Below, in pieces: positions 42,034 through 51,638 of a stretch of DNA of 64,000 nucleotides. The notes under the pieces were generated by a model. It made no database searches. It saw only the letters and a program-made list of their open reading frames with translations, and was not told where the DNA came from. Made by a program: the position numbers and the translations under genes. The first letter of the stretch is position 1; the number at the start of each line of letters is the position of its first letter. This stretch comes from Gammaproteobacteria bacterium (GTDB taxonomy: Bacteria > Pseudomonadota > Gammaproteobacteria > Xanthomonadales > SZUA-36), in contig JAJFLB010000059.1 in the NCBI GenBank assembly GCA_021772915.1, positions 46,123 to 110,122 on the forward strand. The letters run 5' to 3'.

Positions 42034-42507
42034 TCAATCCCTGAATTTTAGGTTATCCAGCGCAGTATTCGCCTGTTCGTGGCTGAACCCCCGGTTAATC
42101 AGGCTGCGATAAATTTTGGCCCGCTCTTTATAGTCCAGCTCGCCCCGGGTTCTTTTGCCGGCCCACTGCGACGCTGAATCAACCCAGGTTTCTTCCGCCG
42201 GCATGTTTTCACCAATGATGGCATCGGCAATACCACGGCTTTTAAGTTCCCCGCAAATCTTCAAAGGCCCAAACAAGCGACGTACACGAGTGCGAACATA
42301 CATTTGCGTAAAACGTTGATCGGAAACGAACCCTTCATCGGCAAGTCTCCCAACAACTTCCTCGGTAATATCTGCTAAGGCCCCCCGTTGACCAAGTTTA
42401 CGTTTGAGTTCCTCAATTCCGTATTCGCGACGGCTAAGGTAACGCACCGCGAGCTCACGAACCTCTGCCGCACTCAAATCGCCGGAGGTTTTATGCCCGG
42501 ATGACAA
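42034..42507 (-). CDS. recX: Regulatory protein RecX
   Basis: The 157-residue protein has three-helix RecX repeats (RYLSRREYGIEELKRKLGQRG, VVGRLADEGFVSDQRFTQMYVRTR, IYRSLINRGFSHEQANTALDNL). RecX limits RecA filament activity. It lies directly downstream of recA (44-base gap) on the same strand, the usual place. Confidence 0.93.
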   Translation of the reverse strand: MSSGHKTSGDLSAAEVRELAVRYLSRREYGIEELKRKLGQRGALADITEEVVGRLADEGFVSDQRFTQMYVRTRVRRLFGPLKICGELKSRGIADAIIGENMPAEETWVDSASQWAGKRTRGELDYKERAKIYRSLINRGFSHEQANTALDNLKFRD

Positions 42508-42551
42508 GCTTGCTCAACACGCTTCATATCGCCACATTGCAGTGCTGAGAA

Positions 42552-43574
42552 TCAACCGGCGACGGTTGCCTCTTCGGGTTCGCCCTGTGGCAATAACATG
42601 GCACGCAACCGACTTTCTATCTCTTCTGCTATTTTCGGATGATCCTTCAGAAAACCACGAACGTTCTCTTTGCCCTGGCCAATGCGGTCTTTTTTATAGC
42701 TGTACCAGGCGCCGGATTTTTCCACGATGCCTTCCTTAACCCCCAAATCAATCAGTTCGCCCAGCTTGGAAATACCCTTGCCGTAAAGTATTTCAAACTC
42801 CGCCATCTGGAACGGCGGGGCCATCTTGTTCTTGACCACTTTGACACGGGTCTGGTTTCCAATAACCTCGTCGCCCTTCTTGATGGCGCCGATGCGGCGA
42901 ATGTCCAGACGTACAGAGGAATAAAATTTGAGAGCGTTGCCACCGGTGGTGGTTTCAGGACTACCGAACATGACCCCAATTTTCATTCGAATCTGGTTGA
43001 TAAACACCACCATGCAATTGGAGCGGTTAATGTTGCTGGTCAGCTTCCGTAACGCCTGCGACATCAAACGGGCCTGCAGGCCTACATGACGGTCACCCAT
43101 TTCACCTTCAATTTCAGCCTTGGGTGTCAGTGCGGCGACAGAATCCACGACTACGATGTCCACGGCACCCGAGCGCACCAGCATGTCGGTGATCTCCAGT
43201 GCCTGCTCACCGGTATCGGGTTGTGAAACGAGCAGATCCTCTACATTGACGCCCAGATTTTCTGCGTAATGGGGATCCAGTGCATGCTCGGCATCAACGA
43301 AGGCGGCTGTGCCACCGACTTTCTGTGCTTCAGCAATAACTTGCAGTGTCAGCGTGGTTTTACCACTGGCTTCCGGGCCATAGATTTCAACCACCCGACC
43401 ACGTGGTAAACCACCAATTCCAAGTGCCACATCGAGGGCCAGAGACCCACTTGAGACAACTTCAACGTTGCGGGCAGATGAACCGTCACCCATACGCATG
43501 ATGGCACCCTTGCCAAACTGCTTTTCAATCTGTGACAACGCCGCTGTAAGCGCCTGTTTCCGGTTGTCGTCCAC
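42552..43574 (-). CDS. recA: Recombinase RecA
   Basis: The 340-residue protein contains the Walker A motif [29 protein letters not shown], the L1/L2 DNA-binding region with [26 protein letters not shown] and a short acidic C-terminus. It forms filaments on single-stranded DNA for recombination and SOS induction. It starts with GTG at 43574, preceded by GAGAGG. I found no convincing CTG-N10-CAG LexA box in the 230 bases upstream, which is unusual for recA and worth a motif scan. Confidence 0.97.
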   Translation of the reverse strand: MDDNRKQALTAALSQIEKQFGKGAIMRMGDGSSARNVEVVSSGSLALDVALGIGGLPRGRVVEIYGPEASGKTTLTLQVIAEAQKVGGTAAFVDAEHALDPHYAENLGVNVEDLLVSQPDTGEQALEITDMLVRSGAVDIVVVDSVAALTPKAEIEGEMGDRHVGLQARLMSQALRKLTSNINRSNCMVVFINQIRMKIGVMFGSPETTTGGNALKFYSSVRLDIRRIGAIKKGDEVIGNQTRVKVVKNKMAPPFQMAEFEILYGKGISKLGELIDLGVKEGIVEKSGAWYSYKKDRIGQGKENVRGFLKDHPKIAEEIESRLRAMLLPQGEPEEATVAG

Positions 43575-43803
43575 TTGATCCTCTCCTGTTAAATTACTGG
43601 TTTTCTGCCTCTGGTCCGCATTATGACACAGGCCTGATTAGGTCTTAAGTACTGCGTCTTTCGTCACGATAATTCCCTACGTACACTGGCAGAAAAATAC
43701 CCCAGGCCCAGCCTGAAACTCATCCCGAATCCACTTACAAACCATTGATAATCGATTCAGTGTCCACAGTTTGCAGCAGGGTATTCTCAAATTGCGATAA
43801 TCC

Positions 43804-44298
43804 TTACGACATGCGGCTTAGGATGCCCTCAAGCGCATACAGTACTGTTTGTTGCCGGACTTCCTGACGGTCACCGGTAAACACCTTTGCACCGCAACTC
43901 ACAGGCTCATCTCCAACACACCAGCCAAAGTGCACCAATCCAACCGGTTTGCCCGGCATACCTCCCCCGGGGCCCGCGATGCCGGTGGCGGCGACAACCA
44001 CTCCAGACTGCGAATTCTGCTTGGCACCCGTTGCCATCTCGCAGGCAATTTCGTCACTGACCGCACCGTATTTCACCAGGTCGTCATGCGAGACACCCAG
44101 CATGGACTCCTTGGCCCGATAACTGTAAGCGACATAAGCCCGGTCGAACCAGACCGAACTCCCTGCTTTATCGGTGCAACACTTTGCTATCCAGCCACCC
44201 GTACAGGACTCGGCCGTGGCCATGCGCCAGTTTCGTTCACTCAATTGTGTTGCCAGCCGGTCAAGCAAACCTTCAACATCTGACTCAAAATCTTTCAC
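43804..44298 (-). CDS. pncC: Nicotinamide-nucleotide amidohydrolase PncC (CinA C-terminal family)
   Basis: The 164-residue protein has the stand-alone CinA C-terminal fold: TAESCTGGWIAK, VSDEIACEMATGA and ATGIAGPGGGMPGKPVGLVHFGW. It deamidates NMN in NAD recycling. It is upstream of recA on the same strand and divergent from mutS (75-base gap), as in many gammaproteobacteria. The start appears to be a GTG. Confidence 0.93.
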   Translation of the reverse strand: MKDFESDVEGLLDRLATQLSERNWRMATAESCTGGWIAKCCTDKAGSSVWFDRAYVAYSYRAKESMLGVSHDDLVKYGAVSDEIACEMATGAKQNSQSGVVVAATGIAGPGGGMPGKPVGLVHFGWCVGDEPVSCGAKVFTGDRQEVRQQTVLYALEGILSRMS

Positions 44299-44373
44299 AA
44301 AAAAACCCCATTCAGTTCAACTTTAGCAGCCGCGATATAGTCACCCACCACTTCCTACGTTACACTTTCTTCG

Positions 44374-46953
44374 ATGTCATCTCCAGCCGTTCCTAAACAA
44401 GCCGCTCACACACCGCTGATGCAGCAGTATCTGCGTATTAAAGCCGACCACCCGGACATACTTTTAATGTTCAGAATGGGTGATTTTTACGAAGTGTTTT
44501 ATCAGGATGCAAAACGCGCTGCCAAATTGCTGGATATCACCCTGACCAGTCGCGGGGAATCAGCCGGCGCTCCCATCCCCATGGCCGGCATCCCCTATCA
44601 TGCGCTGGATGGCTACCTGGTCAAGTTGCTGCGCAAGGGCGAGTCTGCTGCCATCTGTGAACAGGTGGGTGACGCAAGTCCGGGAAAGGGTTTGGTGGAG
44701 CGCAAAGTTGTTCGCATAGTAACCCCGGGAACCGTCACAGATGACGCCTTGCTGGCAGGTCGTCAGGACAATTTGCTGGCCGCGGCAGCACGGGTCGGTA
44801 AATCCTGGGCACTGGCGTGGATGGATCTGTCCTCTGGTCGGTTCCTGGCCCGCGTAATGGCTACCCGCGCCGACCTGGACAGTCAATTGGAACGTCTGCT
44901 ACCCACTGAGTTGTTGATCCCCGAAGACACTGACTGGGCAGATTCCATGACAGCGCAGCGTGGACTTAAAAAATGTGCACCCTGGCATTTTGAACACGAG
45001 TCTGCTTACCGTCTGTTGAGTGAGCAATTTGGCACTCAGGATTTACGTGGCTTCGGCATTGAAGACGAGCCCGCGGCCGTCGCGGCTGCGGGGGCTCTGC
45101 TGCACTACACCCAGGAAACGCAGCGCACCGCCCTGCCCCATGTGCGTGCGATTCAACTGGAGAACCCCCACAACCACCTCCACTTGGATGCCGTCACACG
45201 CCGCAACCTGGAGCTTTTACACCATCCGGAGGGTCGTAAGGAACATACCCTTGCCGGCATCATGGATACCACGGTCACACCCATGGGCGGTCGCGTGTTG
45301 CGTCGCTGGATCGCCGAACCCATCCGCGACCGCCAACGACTGCAAAGCAGGCATCAAAGTATTGCCGCCCTGCTCGATACCCGCCTGCATGATGAGCTGC
45401 GTGGATATTTTCGAGATGTGGGTGACATCGAACGTATTCTCGCCAGGGTGGCGCTGGGCTCGGCCCGCCCACGCGACCTGACCACCTTGAGGCAAGCTCT
45501 GCGGGTACTGCCTGATATCAAATCCTGTTTGCTGATATCCGGGCGCGGGTTGCTTGAAAATGATGGTAATGCCATTGACTGTCTGCCGGAAATATTTGAA
45601 TTACTGCGTGCTGCACTGGTTGCTGAACCACCCATGCTGCTTCGCAACGGCGGTGTGATCGCAACAGGTTACGATGCCGATCTGGATGAGTTGCGTGAAC
45701 TGTCAGATAACGCCGGTGAATTCTTGCTTGAATACGAGCAAAGCCAGCGCGAGGAATCCGGGATTGCAAACCTTAAAGTGGGCTATAACCGCGTGCATGG
45801 CTATTTTATAGAAATCACCCATGCGCACCTGGACAAGGTCCCGTTACACTACAAACGCCGACAGACACTCAAAGCTGCTGAGCGCTACATCACCGAGGAA
45901 TTGAAGACGTTTGAGGATAAAGTCCTGTCTAGCCGTGAACGCGCCCAGGCCAGGGAGCAGCATTGTTACACGCAACTGCTTGAAACACTCCTCGGGGAAT
46001 TGGAACCCATGCAAACCATGGCTACCGGCATTGCGCGGATGGATGTTTTGTGTGCGTTTACCGAACGTGCTGTGAGTCTGGATTTCTGCTGCCCGAAGCT
46101 CACTGAGTCACCGGGAATTGAGATAAAAGGTGGACGGCACCCGGTCATTGAACAGGTGCAGTCCGAATCCTTTACACCCAATGACACGGAGCTGAATCCC
46201 GACCGACGCATGTTGATCATTACCGGCCCAAATATGGGTGGGAAATCGACCTACATGCGCCAGACTGCACTCATTTGTTTGCTGGCCTATACAGGTAGCT
46301 GGGTACCCGCAACCCGGGCCGTCATTGGCCCACTGGACAGAATATTCACCCGAATCGGTGCCGGTGATGATTTAACCCGGGGGCGCTCCACTTTCATGGT
46401 GGAAATGACTGAAACAGCCAATATCCTCAACAACGCCAGCCAGCAGTCGCTGGTCTTGATGGATGAAATCGGGCGTGGAACCAGCACTTATGACGGTCTG
46501 GCATTGGCCTGGGCCGTGGCCGAATACCTGGCGCGCCAGGTCGGGGCATTCAGCTTGTTTGCCACCCACTATTTTGAACTGACCCACCTGCCCCAACAAC
46601 TTGAAGGTGTCTGTAATGTTCACCTCAAAGCCATAGAACATGGCGACAGTATTGTTTTTCTGCACTCGGTTGATGAAGGTCCTGCCAGCCAGAGCTACGG
46701 ACTGCAGGTTGCTGCCCTGGCTGGTATTCCGGCCAACGTGCTGCGACAGGCCCGCCACCAATTGTCAAAACTGGAAAAAAACAATGGTGACAACCCCCAA
46801 CTGGGTCTGTTCACCACCTATACGGAACCGGAACCAGAGCTTGAACCGGATAACCCCGCACTGGACAAACTGAACACCATTGACCCGGATGAGCTGACCC
46901 CACGGGCGGCCCTGGACCTCCTTTACCAGCTGAAAGCCCTGTTGGATCGATAA
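44374..46953 (+). CDS. mutS: DNA mismatch repair protein MutS
   Basis: The 859-residue protein has the mismatch-recognition motif [10 protein letters not shown] near residues 31-40, the connector, core and clamp domains, and a C-terminal ABC-type ATPase with [13 protein letters not shown] and [23 protein letters not shown]. It ends with a short C-terminal tail ending [10 protein letters not shown], where tetramer contacts lie in E. coli. Full length; it starts post-replication mismatch repair. Confidence 0.97.
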   Translation: MSSPAVPKQAAHTPLMQQYLRIKADHPDILLMFRMGDFYEVFYQDAKRAAKLLDITLTSRGESAGAPIPMAGIPYHALDGYLVKLLRKGESAAICEQVGDASPGKGLVERKVVRIVTPGTVTDDALLAGRQDNLLAAAARVGKSWALAWMDLSSGRFLARVMATRADLDSQLERLLPTELLIPEDTDWADSMTAQRGLKKCAPWHFEHESAYRLLSEQFGTQDLRGFGIEDEPAAVAAAGALLHYTQETQRTALPHVRAIQLENPHNHLHLDAVTRRNLELLHHPEGRKEHTLAGIMDTTVTPMGGRVLRRWIAEPIRDRQRLQSRHQSIAALLDTRLHDELRGYFRDVGDIERILARVALGSARPRDLTTLRQALRVLPDIKSCLLISGRGLLENDGNAIDCLPEIFELLRAALVAEPPMLLRNGGVIATGYDADLDELRELSDNAGEFLLEYEQSQREESGIANLKVGYNRVHGYFIEITHAHLDKVPLHYKRRQTLKAAERYITEELKTFEDKVLSSRERAQAREQHCYTQLLETLLGELEPMQTMATGIARMDVLCAFTERAVSLDFCCPKLTESPGIEIKGGRHPVIEQVQSESFTPNDTELNPDRRMLIITGPNMGGKSTYMRQTALICLLAYTGSWVPATRAVIGPLDRIFTRIGAGDDLTRGRSTFMVEMTETANILNNASQQSLVLMDEIGRGTSTYDGLALAWAVAEYLARQVGAFSLFATHYFELTHLPQQLEGVCNVHLKAIEHGDSIVFLHSVDEGPASQSYGLQVAALAGIPANVLRQARHQLSKLEKNNGDNPQLGLFTTYTEPEPELEPDNPALDKLNTIDPDELTPRAALDLLYQLKALLDR

Positions 46954-47087
46954 CGCCCCGGTCAGGTGTAAGTGTCACTGCTGACAATGCAAGATCAGTA
47001 CGGCCTGTGGCAAATCAAACAACGTACAGAGCTTGATGGTGTTCAACACGTTAAGTTCGCAACGACATAACAACAGCAATGACCGTT

Positions 47088-49331
47088 CTAAAGACGAGAC
47101 CACTCAAGCCCCATATTGTCCTGAGTGACGGGTGGCTGGGGTGGGATTCTGGACAACAATCTCTCTCTTGACTCCACCCCTTTTGGAATTGGCGTGGGTG
47201 AATGTAGCCCATCAACTCTCTGCATGAGCAACTCCAGCGTTTCCCGGTGATTGGGGTTTTCCAAATTAAAAACTTGTTGTTTATCAATGGTATAATTAAT
47301 GAGCGTTTTACGGAATCGTTCCCAGTTAGCCAAAATTGGTGCATCGCTGACTGCAATAAAGTTATAAAAACGTAACGCATAGGGATAAGACAGGGCGCCG
47401 TTTAGTTGAACTCTTTGCGAGCCCGTGGTGTTGAAATAGAAAACCCCATCTTTGTCAAGGTGGCTGCGAACGAGATCCATGAACTCCAATGAGAGTAAAT
47501 TGGTGATGTTGGCGCGCCAATGTTGAGTGGTGTTCATCACGACCATATCAAACTTACGTTCAGGGTGGGCCGAAAGCCAACGTCGCCCGTCATCAATGAT
47601 GATGTTCACCTTGGGGTTTTGCAAAATTGAAGCGACTATCGGATTCTTGGCAATGATTTCCAGGTAACCGGGATTGATCTCAACAATGGTCAGTTTCTCC
47701 AGCCGTGGATGATGCGCAATCACCTTTGCCCAGGAACCCGAGGAAAGCCCCACCATCAACACGTTTTTTGGGTTTTCGTGGAGAAGAGCCACACCATAAG
47801 CCCGAAAAATACCATTATTGTCATTGATAGGATCAATGTTGAAGGCACCGTCATATTCCCCACCGCCATAAACTTGTCCATCTGGCGTAACGCTTATCAC
47901 ACCGTGTCTGTTTTCTACGGTATGCCGAAAAGAGTAGCCATCCTCGTAATTTGCTTTCTCCTGCAAGCGTTCGTAAAGGTTGTCAAACAAGGGGTCAACA
48001 CTCCACCAGATCAACGCGACCATACCGGCCAACAACAAGGACATCCGGGCAAGCTTCATGTAGTGGAGCACAATGAAAGCAACGACCAGGCCCAGCAAAG
48101 TAAGCCCCAGCACAATGTGTTTCAAAGGCCAAAGGTCCATTAACACAAAGCCGGTTACAAAGCTGCCACTTGCTGCCCCCAGAACATTGGCCATGTATAT
48201 TGCGCCAAGACGGTAGCCGGCATTTTTGTCCGGACTAATGGAGAAATGGCTAATTAAAGGCAGGAGTGCTCCAAAAACGGATGTGACTAAGGCGACCAGG
48301 GGCAAAGCCCACCAATAATCCCCATAAAAAACCGTTACACCGACAGCGGGAACCACGATAAAGCCGAGTAGAGAGGCAAACAGAATTGCATAGAGAAAAA
48401 CTGCCAATACGCGTTTTTGATCCACCTTATTGATGCAGAATTTCTGGCTCCACCTGGCGCCAATCCCCAAACCTGCCAAATAGGCGCAAAGCATGAGTAC
48501 AAAGCTGCTGGCTGTTCCCTGACTGGCAAAGCTGAAAACACGGACCCAGACGATCTCATGGGAGAGCGCTATATACCCGGTCATACCTGCTGCCAACAAC
48601 GCCGCAGCAAATGGGAGGTGGAGCAACGAAGCCCCATTTTTTTGGATGGGGGTTTCCTTGATGTCGGCGGAAGTGACTGCGTTAGTTTTGGGCTTTCTGA
48701 GTAACATGCAAATAATGAATGCACCAAGCCCCACCATCAAATTGAGCAGCGCAGCCAGATCAACACTGCCCTGCTGTCCCAACCAACGGAAAAGAAACAA
48801 AGCCCCGTAAGCACAGGCCAGGGCCGAACCCATGGTATTAACAAAATAGAGATCCCCGACAGATCGGCCGACATTGTCGGAAATCCGGACCAAAAATCCA
48901 GTAAGTAGCGGGAATGAGGCTCCCATCAGCAAGGTTGGAAACAACAGAAATATAAAGGACAAGGTGACCACATCACCTTGTGATGCGTCCAGGCTATACC
49001 TGTTGAGCCACTCCATTAAATTCAGGGAAAAATGACCGAACAGCCCGATAGCAATCTCAATCAGGCCAAACAGGTGTAGTGAATACTTACCTGCACTCTT
49101 GGAGATGATTCCACCCAACAAGGCACCAAACCCGATTCCAAGCATGAAAACGGTGACAACAATAGTCACCGATTCTATGTTTACGCCAAAAACAGCGAAC
49201 AGGGATCTTTGCCAGATCAGCTGATAGATCAGGGCCGGAAAGCCGGATACAAGGAACAGGAGATGGATATAGGAAAGGTGGACGACCCCGTTATCTCGTG
49301 GGGTCTTGCGTGTTAATTCAAAATTTTTCAA
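47088..49331 (-). CDS. Membrane transporter-like protein fused to a spermidine-synthase-like domain
   Basis: The 747-residue protein has about 12-14 membrane helices (residues 1-430) resembling an MFS half (YQLIWQRSLFAVFGVNIESVTIVVTVFMLGIGFGALLGG). A soluble Rossmann domain follows (about 480-650) with VLMVGLSSGSWAKVIAHHPRLEKLTIVEINPGYLEI and a DDGRRWL motif, the polyamine-synthase signature. Such fusions are widespread but their reaction is not established. The start at 49331 is a TTG without a clear ribosome-binding site, so the N-terminus is uncertain. Confidence 0.75.
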   Translation of the reverse strand: MKNFELTRKTPRDNGVVHLSYIHLLFLVSGFPALIYQLIWQRSLFAVFGVNIESVTIVVTVFMLGIGFGALLGGIISKSAGKYSLHLFGLIEIAIGLFGHFSLNLMEWLNRYSLDASQGDVVTLSFIFLLFPTLLMGASFPLLTGFLVRISDNVGRSVGDLYFVNTMGSALACAYGALFLFRWLGQQGSVDLAALLNLMVGLGAFIICMLLRKPKTNAVTSADIKETPIQKNGASLLHLPFAAALLAAGMTGYIALSHEIVWVRVFSFASQGTASSFVLMLCAYLAGLGIGARWSQKFCINKVDQKRVLAVFLYAILFASLLGFIVVPAVGVTVFYGDYWWALPLVALVTSVFGALLPLISHFSISPDKNAGYRLGAIYMANVLGAASGSFVTGFVLMDLWPLKHIVLGLTLLGLVVAFIVLHYMKLARMSLLLAGMVALIWWSVDPLFDNLYERLQEKANYEDGYSFRHTVENRHGVISVTPDGQVYGGGEYDGAFNIDPINDNNGIFRAYGVALLHENPKNVLMVGLSSGSWAKVIAHHPRLEKLTIVEINPGYLEIIAKNPIVASILQNPKVNIIIDDGRRWLSAHPERKFDMVVMNTTQHWRANITNLLSLEFMDLVRSHLDKDGVFYFNTTGSQRVQLNGALSYPYALRFYNFIAVSDAPILANWERFRKTLINYTIDKQQVFNLENPNHRETLELLMQRVDGLHSPTPIPKGVESRERLLSRIPPQPPVTQDNMGLEWSRL

Positions 49332-49554
49332 AAGGGACTACCACGAACCAAGTACCCCCAGTCCCTGAAACACTTAAAGCAACTCGGAGGCGAATGCAAC
49401 GATAGCCACTCCAAGCTGAATCGACCGACGCCCAGAAATTATGCCAGTGACTGCTGCTGCCATGAAAACAGGCGGCGAGTGCGTTGAGCAAATGCGCGAT
49501 TGCCAATGCGATGACAATCGATACCAGAACCATGCCGTATTCAAATGAATCCAT
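49318..49554 (-). pseudogene. Truncated small membrane protein fragment
   Basis: The first 27 residues (MDSFEYGMVLVSIVIALAIAHLLNALA) resemble the start of a family of small inner-membrane proteins with several helices. After that the frame turns into unlikely sequence with no further membrane helices, which suggests a frameshift or truncation. It overlaps the TTG start of the next gene. It could also be a real short protein with one helix. Confidence 0.4.
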
Positions 49555-49584
49555 AGCTTCCCTTCGGGTCAATACTTGATGGTC

Positions 49585-49968
49585 CTAGGAATCCTGGCCG
49601 TCCTTTTTGAACCGCACCAGGCGCCGTCGCTGACGTTTGTCCGGGCGTCGCTCCCGGCGTGGGTGTTGCTGGCGCTCCAGCTTGCGTTGCTCGGCAAGCA
49701 ACTCCCGTCTGTTACGGCTTTCCTCTGATTCATTATAGAACGTCTGCGCAACCACGGCCGATCCGCGTCGCACTGATAATTCGACAACGGTAATGGCGAA
49801 TTCCTCCTCACCCCGCTGAACACTCAGCGAGTCACCAACATTAAGCGATCGTCCGGGTTTCGCACGCCTGCCGTTGAGTCGAACCTTGCCACCTGCAACT
49901 GCCTCGCGTGCGATGGCGCGGGTTTTGAAAAACCGCGCCGCCCATAACCACTTGTCCAATCTGACCAT
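49585..49968 (-). CDS. hslR: Ribosome-associated heat shock protein Hsp15
   Basis: The 127-residue protein has an S4 RNA-binding domain (VRLDKWLWAARFFKTRAIAREAVAGGKVRLNGRRAKPGRSLNVGD) and a long basic tail (RRELLAEQRKLERQQHPRRERRPDKRQRRRL), the Hsp15 layout. It binds stalled 50S subunits with attached nascent chains. The ATG at 49968 is chosen to match family starts. Confidence 0.9.
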   Translation of the reverse strand: MVRLDKWLWAARFFKTRAIAREAVAGGKVRLNGRRAKPGRSLNVGDSLSVQRGEEEFAITVVELSVRRGSAVVAQTFYNESEESRNRRELLAEQRKLERQQHPRRERRPDKRQRRRLVRFKKDGQDS

Positions 49969-50052
49969 TGAACCCACAGGAAAAGACGTTATTGTCCGTT
50001 GAAGATCACAACCACGGGTTCCTTGTTCTCAACCAACCCGTCCACCGTGGTC

Positions 50053-50349
50053 TCATTCTGCTCTGCCGGCGATTTCATCCATGCTCCTGGCCAATTTGAA
50101 ATCCCGCGAGCTTATTCCACCCACTTCGTGGGTCGTCAAATCAACTACGACCTTTTTGTAGACGTTAAACCATTCAGGATGGTGGTCAGTTCGTTCGGCC
50201 ACAACCGCTACTTCCGTCATAAAACCAAATGCCTGTATAAAGTCGTTAAACAAGTATTCTCGGTGCAGTTTGCTGTTTTGGATGGTCCAGCAGCCCTGTT
50301 GATCAATGAATGCCCGTATCTCTTCATCAGTTGCTTTTGTAAGAGTCAT
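50053..50349 (-). CDS. phhB: 4a-hydroxytetrahydrobiopterin dehydratase
   Basis: The 98-residue protein has the pterin-4a-carbinolamine dehydratase signature: [47 protein letters not shown], with the HHPEW active-site motif. It regenerates the pterin cofactor after aromatic amino-acid hydroxylation. No hydroxylase gene is in the window. Confidence 0.92.
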   Translation of the reverse strand: MTLTKATDEEIRAFIDQQGCWTIQNSKLHREYLFNDFIQAFGFMTEVAVVAERTDHHPEWFNVYKKVVVDLTTHEVGGISSRDFKLARSMDEIAGRAE

Positions 50350-50403
50350 GGTTTATCCCTCCTGATGGACGCCTTGCCAGGTAGTTTTCCCAATAGCACA
50401 AGC

Positions 50404-50769
50404 TCACTCATTCAGATACTTCCACGTATCAGCCCCGTCAAAGGTTCTTACTCGAATGCCCTGGGTGTCAGTTGGCGACATCATCCTTGCATTTACGGCT
50501 ATGCGGCCAGTTGCAGACTTATCGGAGCTTTCATAGTGGGTCGGGCACCCACACAGCTTGCAGTGATAAAACGCAAGTGTCTCATCACCCCATACATAGG
50601 CTGAAATTGCTTCTGGCGAACAGAAAATATTGGCCGTTTTTCGGGTGTAGTAGGCCCACCGCGCCCCGTACCTGTGGCAAATCGAACAGGTGCAGTCTGA
50701 AACAGTGCTTGGCTTGCGAGCCATTTCAATTTGAACCGCCCCACAGTGACAGGAAGCCAATAACATCAA
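50404..50769 (-). CDS. GFA-family zinc-binding protein
   Basis: The 121-residue protein has the three paired cysteine sites of the glutathione-dependent formaldehyde-activating family: SCHCGAV, DCTCSICHR and HCKLCGCPTHY. These bind zinc ions. Many members are not formaldehyde enzymes, so the function is open. Confidence 0.82.
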   Translation of the reverse strand: MMLLASCHCGAVQIEMARKPSTVSDCTCSICHRYGARWAYYTRKTANIFCSPEAISAYVWGDETLAFYHCKLCGCPTHYESSDKSATGRIAVNARMMSPTDTQGIRVRTFDGADTWKYLNE

Positions 50770-50817
50770 TTCAGCACTCCCAAATGCATATTAACCGACA
50801 AGGTACTCTGACGTATC

Positions 50818-51147
50818 TCATGTGTCGTCGTGGCAAGCTTCCACTGGCCCTACACGCTCCAACTTTCGATCCAAAAAATACACCCTTGCACTACTACAAC
50901 TTTCACCCGCGTGAAAACAGGCCATAACACGACCGTGATCATCACCATACCATTCAAGATGCTTGCCCAGATAATGCCCGGACTCTGGCAGTGCAGTTAT
51001 CTGGTCAAGCAGTTCATTTTTGTTTTCCGGGCCGTCAGTTAGGTGACCCCAAGGTTCACCGGCCTTGCACTCGGTGCCCATGTAAACACTGACCGTACAC
51101 CCACTCAGAAACATTCCCACAAGAAATATGATCAATGTCGTCCTCAT
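50818..51147 (-). CDS. Small lipoprotein of unknown function
   Basis: The 109-residue protein has a lipobox (VGMFLSGC) at residues about 10-17 and a short periplasmic part with several cysteines (TECKAGEP, MACFHAGESCSS, VEACHDD). The ATG at 51147 gives a proper signal peptide; upstream in-frame starts do not. No family recognised. Confidence 0.6.
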   Translation of the reverse strand: MRTTLIIFLVGMFLSGCTVSVYMGTECKAGEPWGHLTDGPENKNELLDQITALPESGHYLGKHLEWYGDDHGRVMACFHAGESCSSARVYFLDRKLERVGPVEACHDDT

Positions 51148-51222
51148 AGGCATAACTCCGCGAACGTAATGCGAGTGTGTCATTTGACGAATCAGTTTAT
51201 ACCACATAGTACGATTCAGTCC

Positions 51223-51458
51223 CTAAAAGTAGTGATCCCGCTGCGAACCGTCATACCGCTTGGTTTTCATACAGCACTTCTTGAAACCGACGCGCAGAGC
51301 CACACGGGCATAAGTCGTTACGCCCTAGTTTCTCTATCAGTTCTTTGTCGCCGTGAACATTCCGATGTCCGCGTTTTACATTGGTTTCTGATGGGAAGCC
51401 TTTGCGGCGTTTACTGGTCGGCTCGAAAGGAATGGTTTGAATTGTATTTGCGTCGCAC
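51223..51458 (-). pseudogene. SEC-C metal-binding motif protein with two +1 frameshifts
   Basis: On the minus strand AGGAGG precedes a GTG at 51458. Three frames in turn encode [11 protein letters not shown], then [19 protein letters not shown] through [19 protein letters not shown], then [19 protein letters not shown] and a stop at 51223. Joined, they give a 77-residue protein ending in a SEC-C zinc motif (CPCGS-x5-KKCC). Both shifts fall right after TTT followed by C (TTT-C-GAG and TTT-C-AAG). It is either a broken gene, two sequence errors, or, less likely, a gene using programmed +1 shifts at UUU-C. The rest of the 51148-51585 gap shows nothing else. Confidence 0.7.
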
Positions 51459-51585
51459 GATGCACCTCCTGAACCTAAAGGTAGGGAAACATTTGGCAGG
51501 CGCGCGATTTTACCAACTTTGCTTAGCTGGTCAATTTACTGGTTAACTGTAGTAAGAGGCGTCCTTCTAAGATGGGACAAACTGC

Positions 51586-51620
51586 AAAAAAAACGTCACC
51601 GTTTTTTAATCGGTGACGTT
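51586..51620 (-). terminator. Rho-independent terminator of htpG
   Basis: On the minus strand AACGTCACCG pairs with CGGTGACGTT around a 9-base A/T-rich loop and is followed by a long T-run. It begins 18 bases after the htpG stop codon. A strong, textbook terminator. Confidence 0.9.
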
Positions 51621-51638
51621 GGTCAGTGCAAGTGGTTT

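Noticed and set aside
51043..51546. Plus-strand 167-codon open frame
   Set aside because: It lies antisense to the lipoprotein and SEC-C genes, has no ribosome-binding site and an implausible composition.
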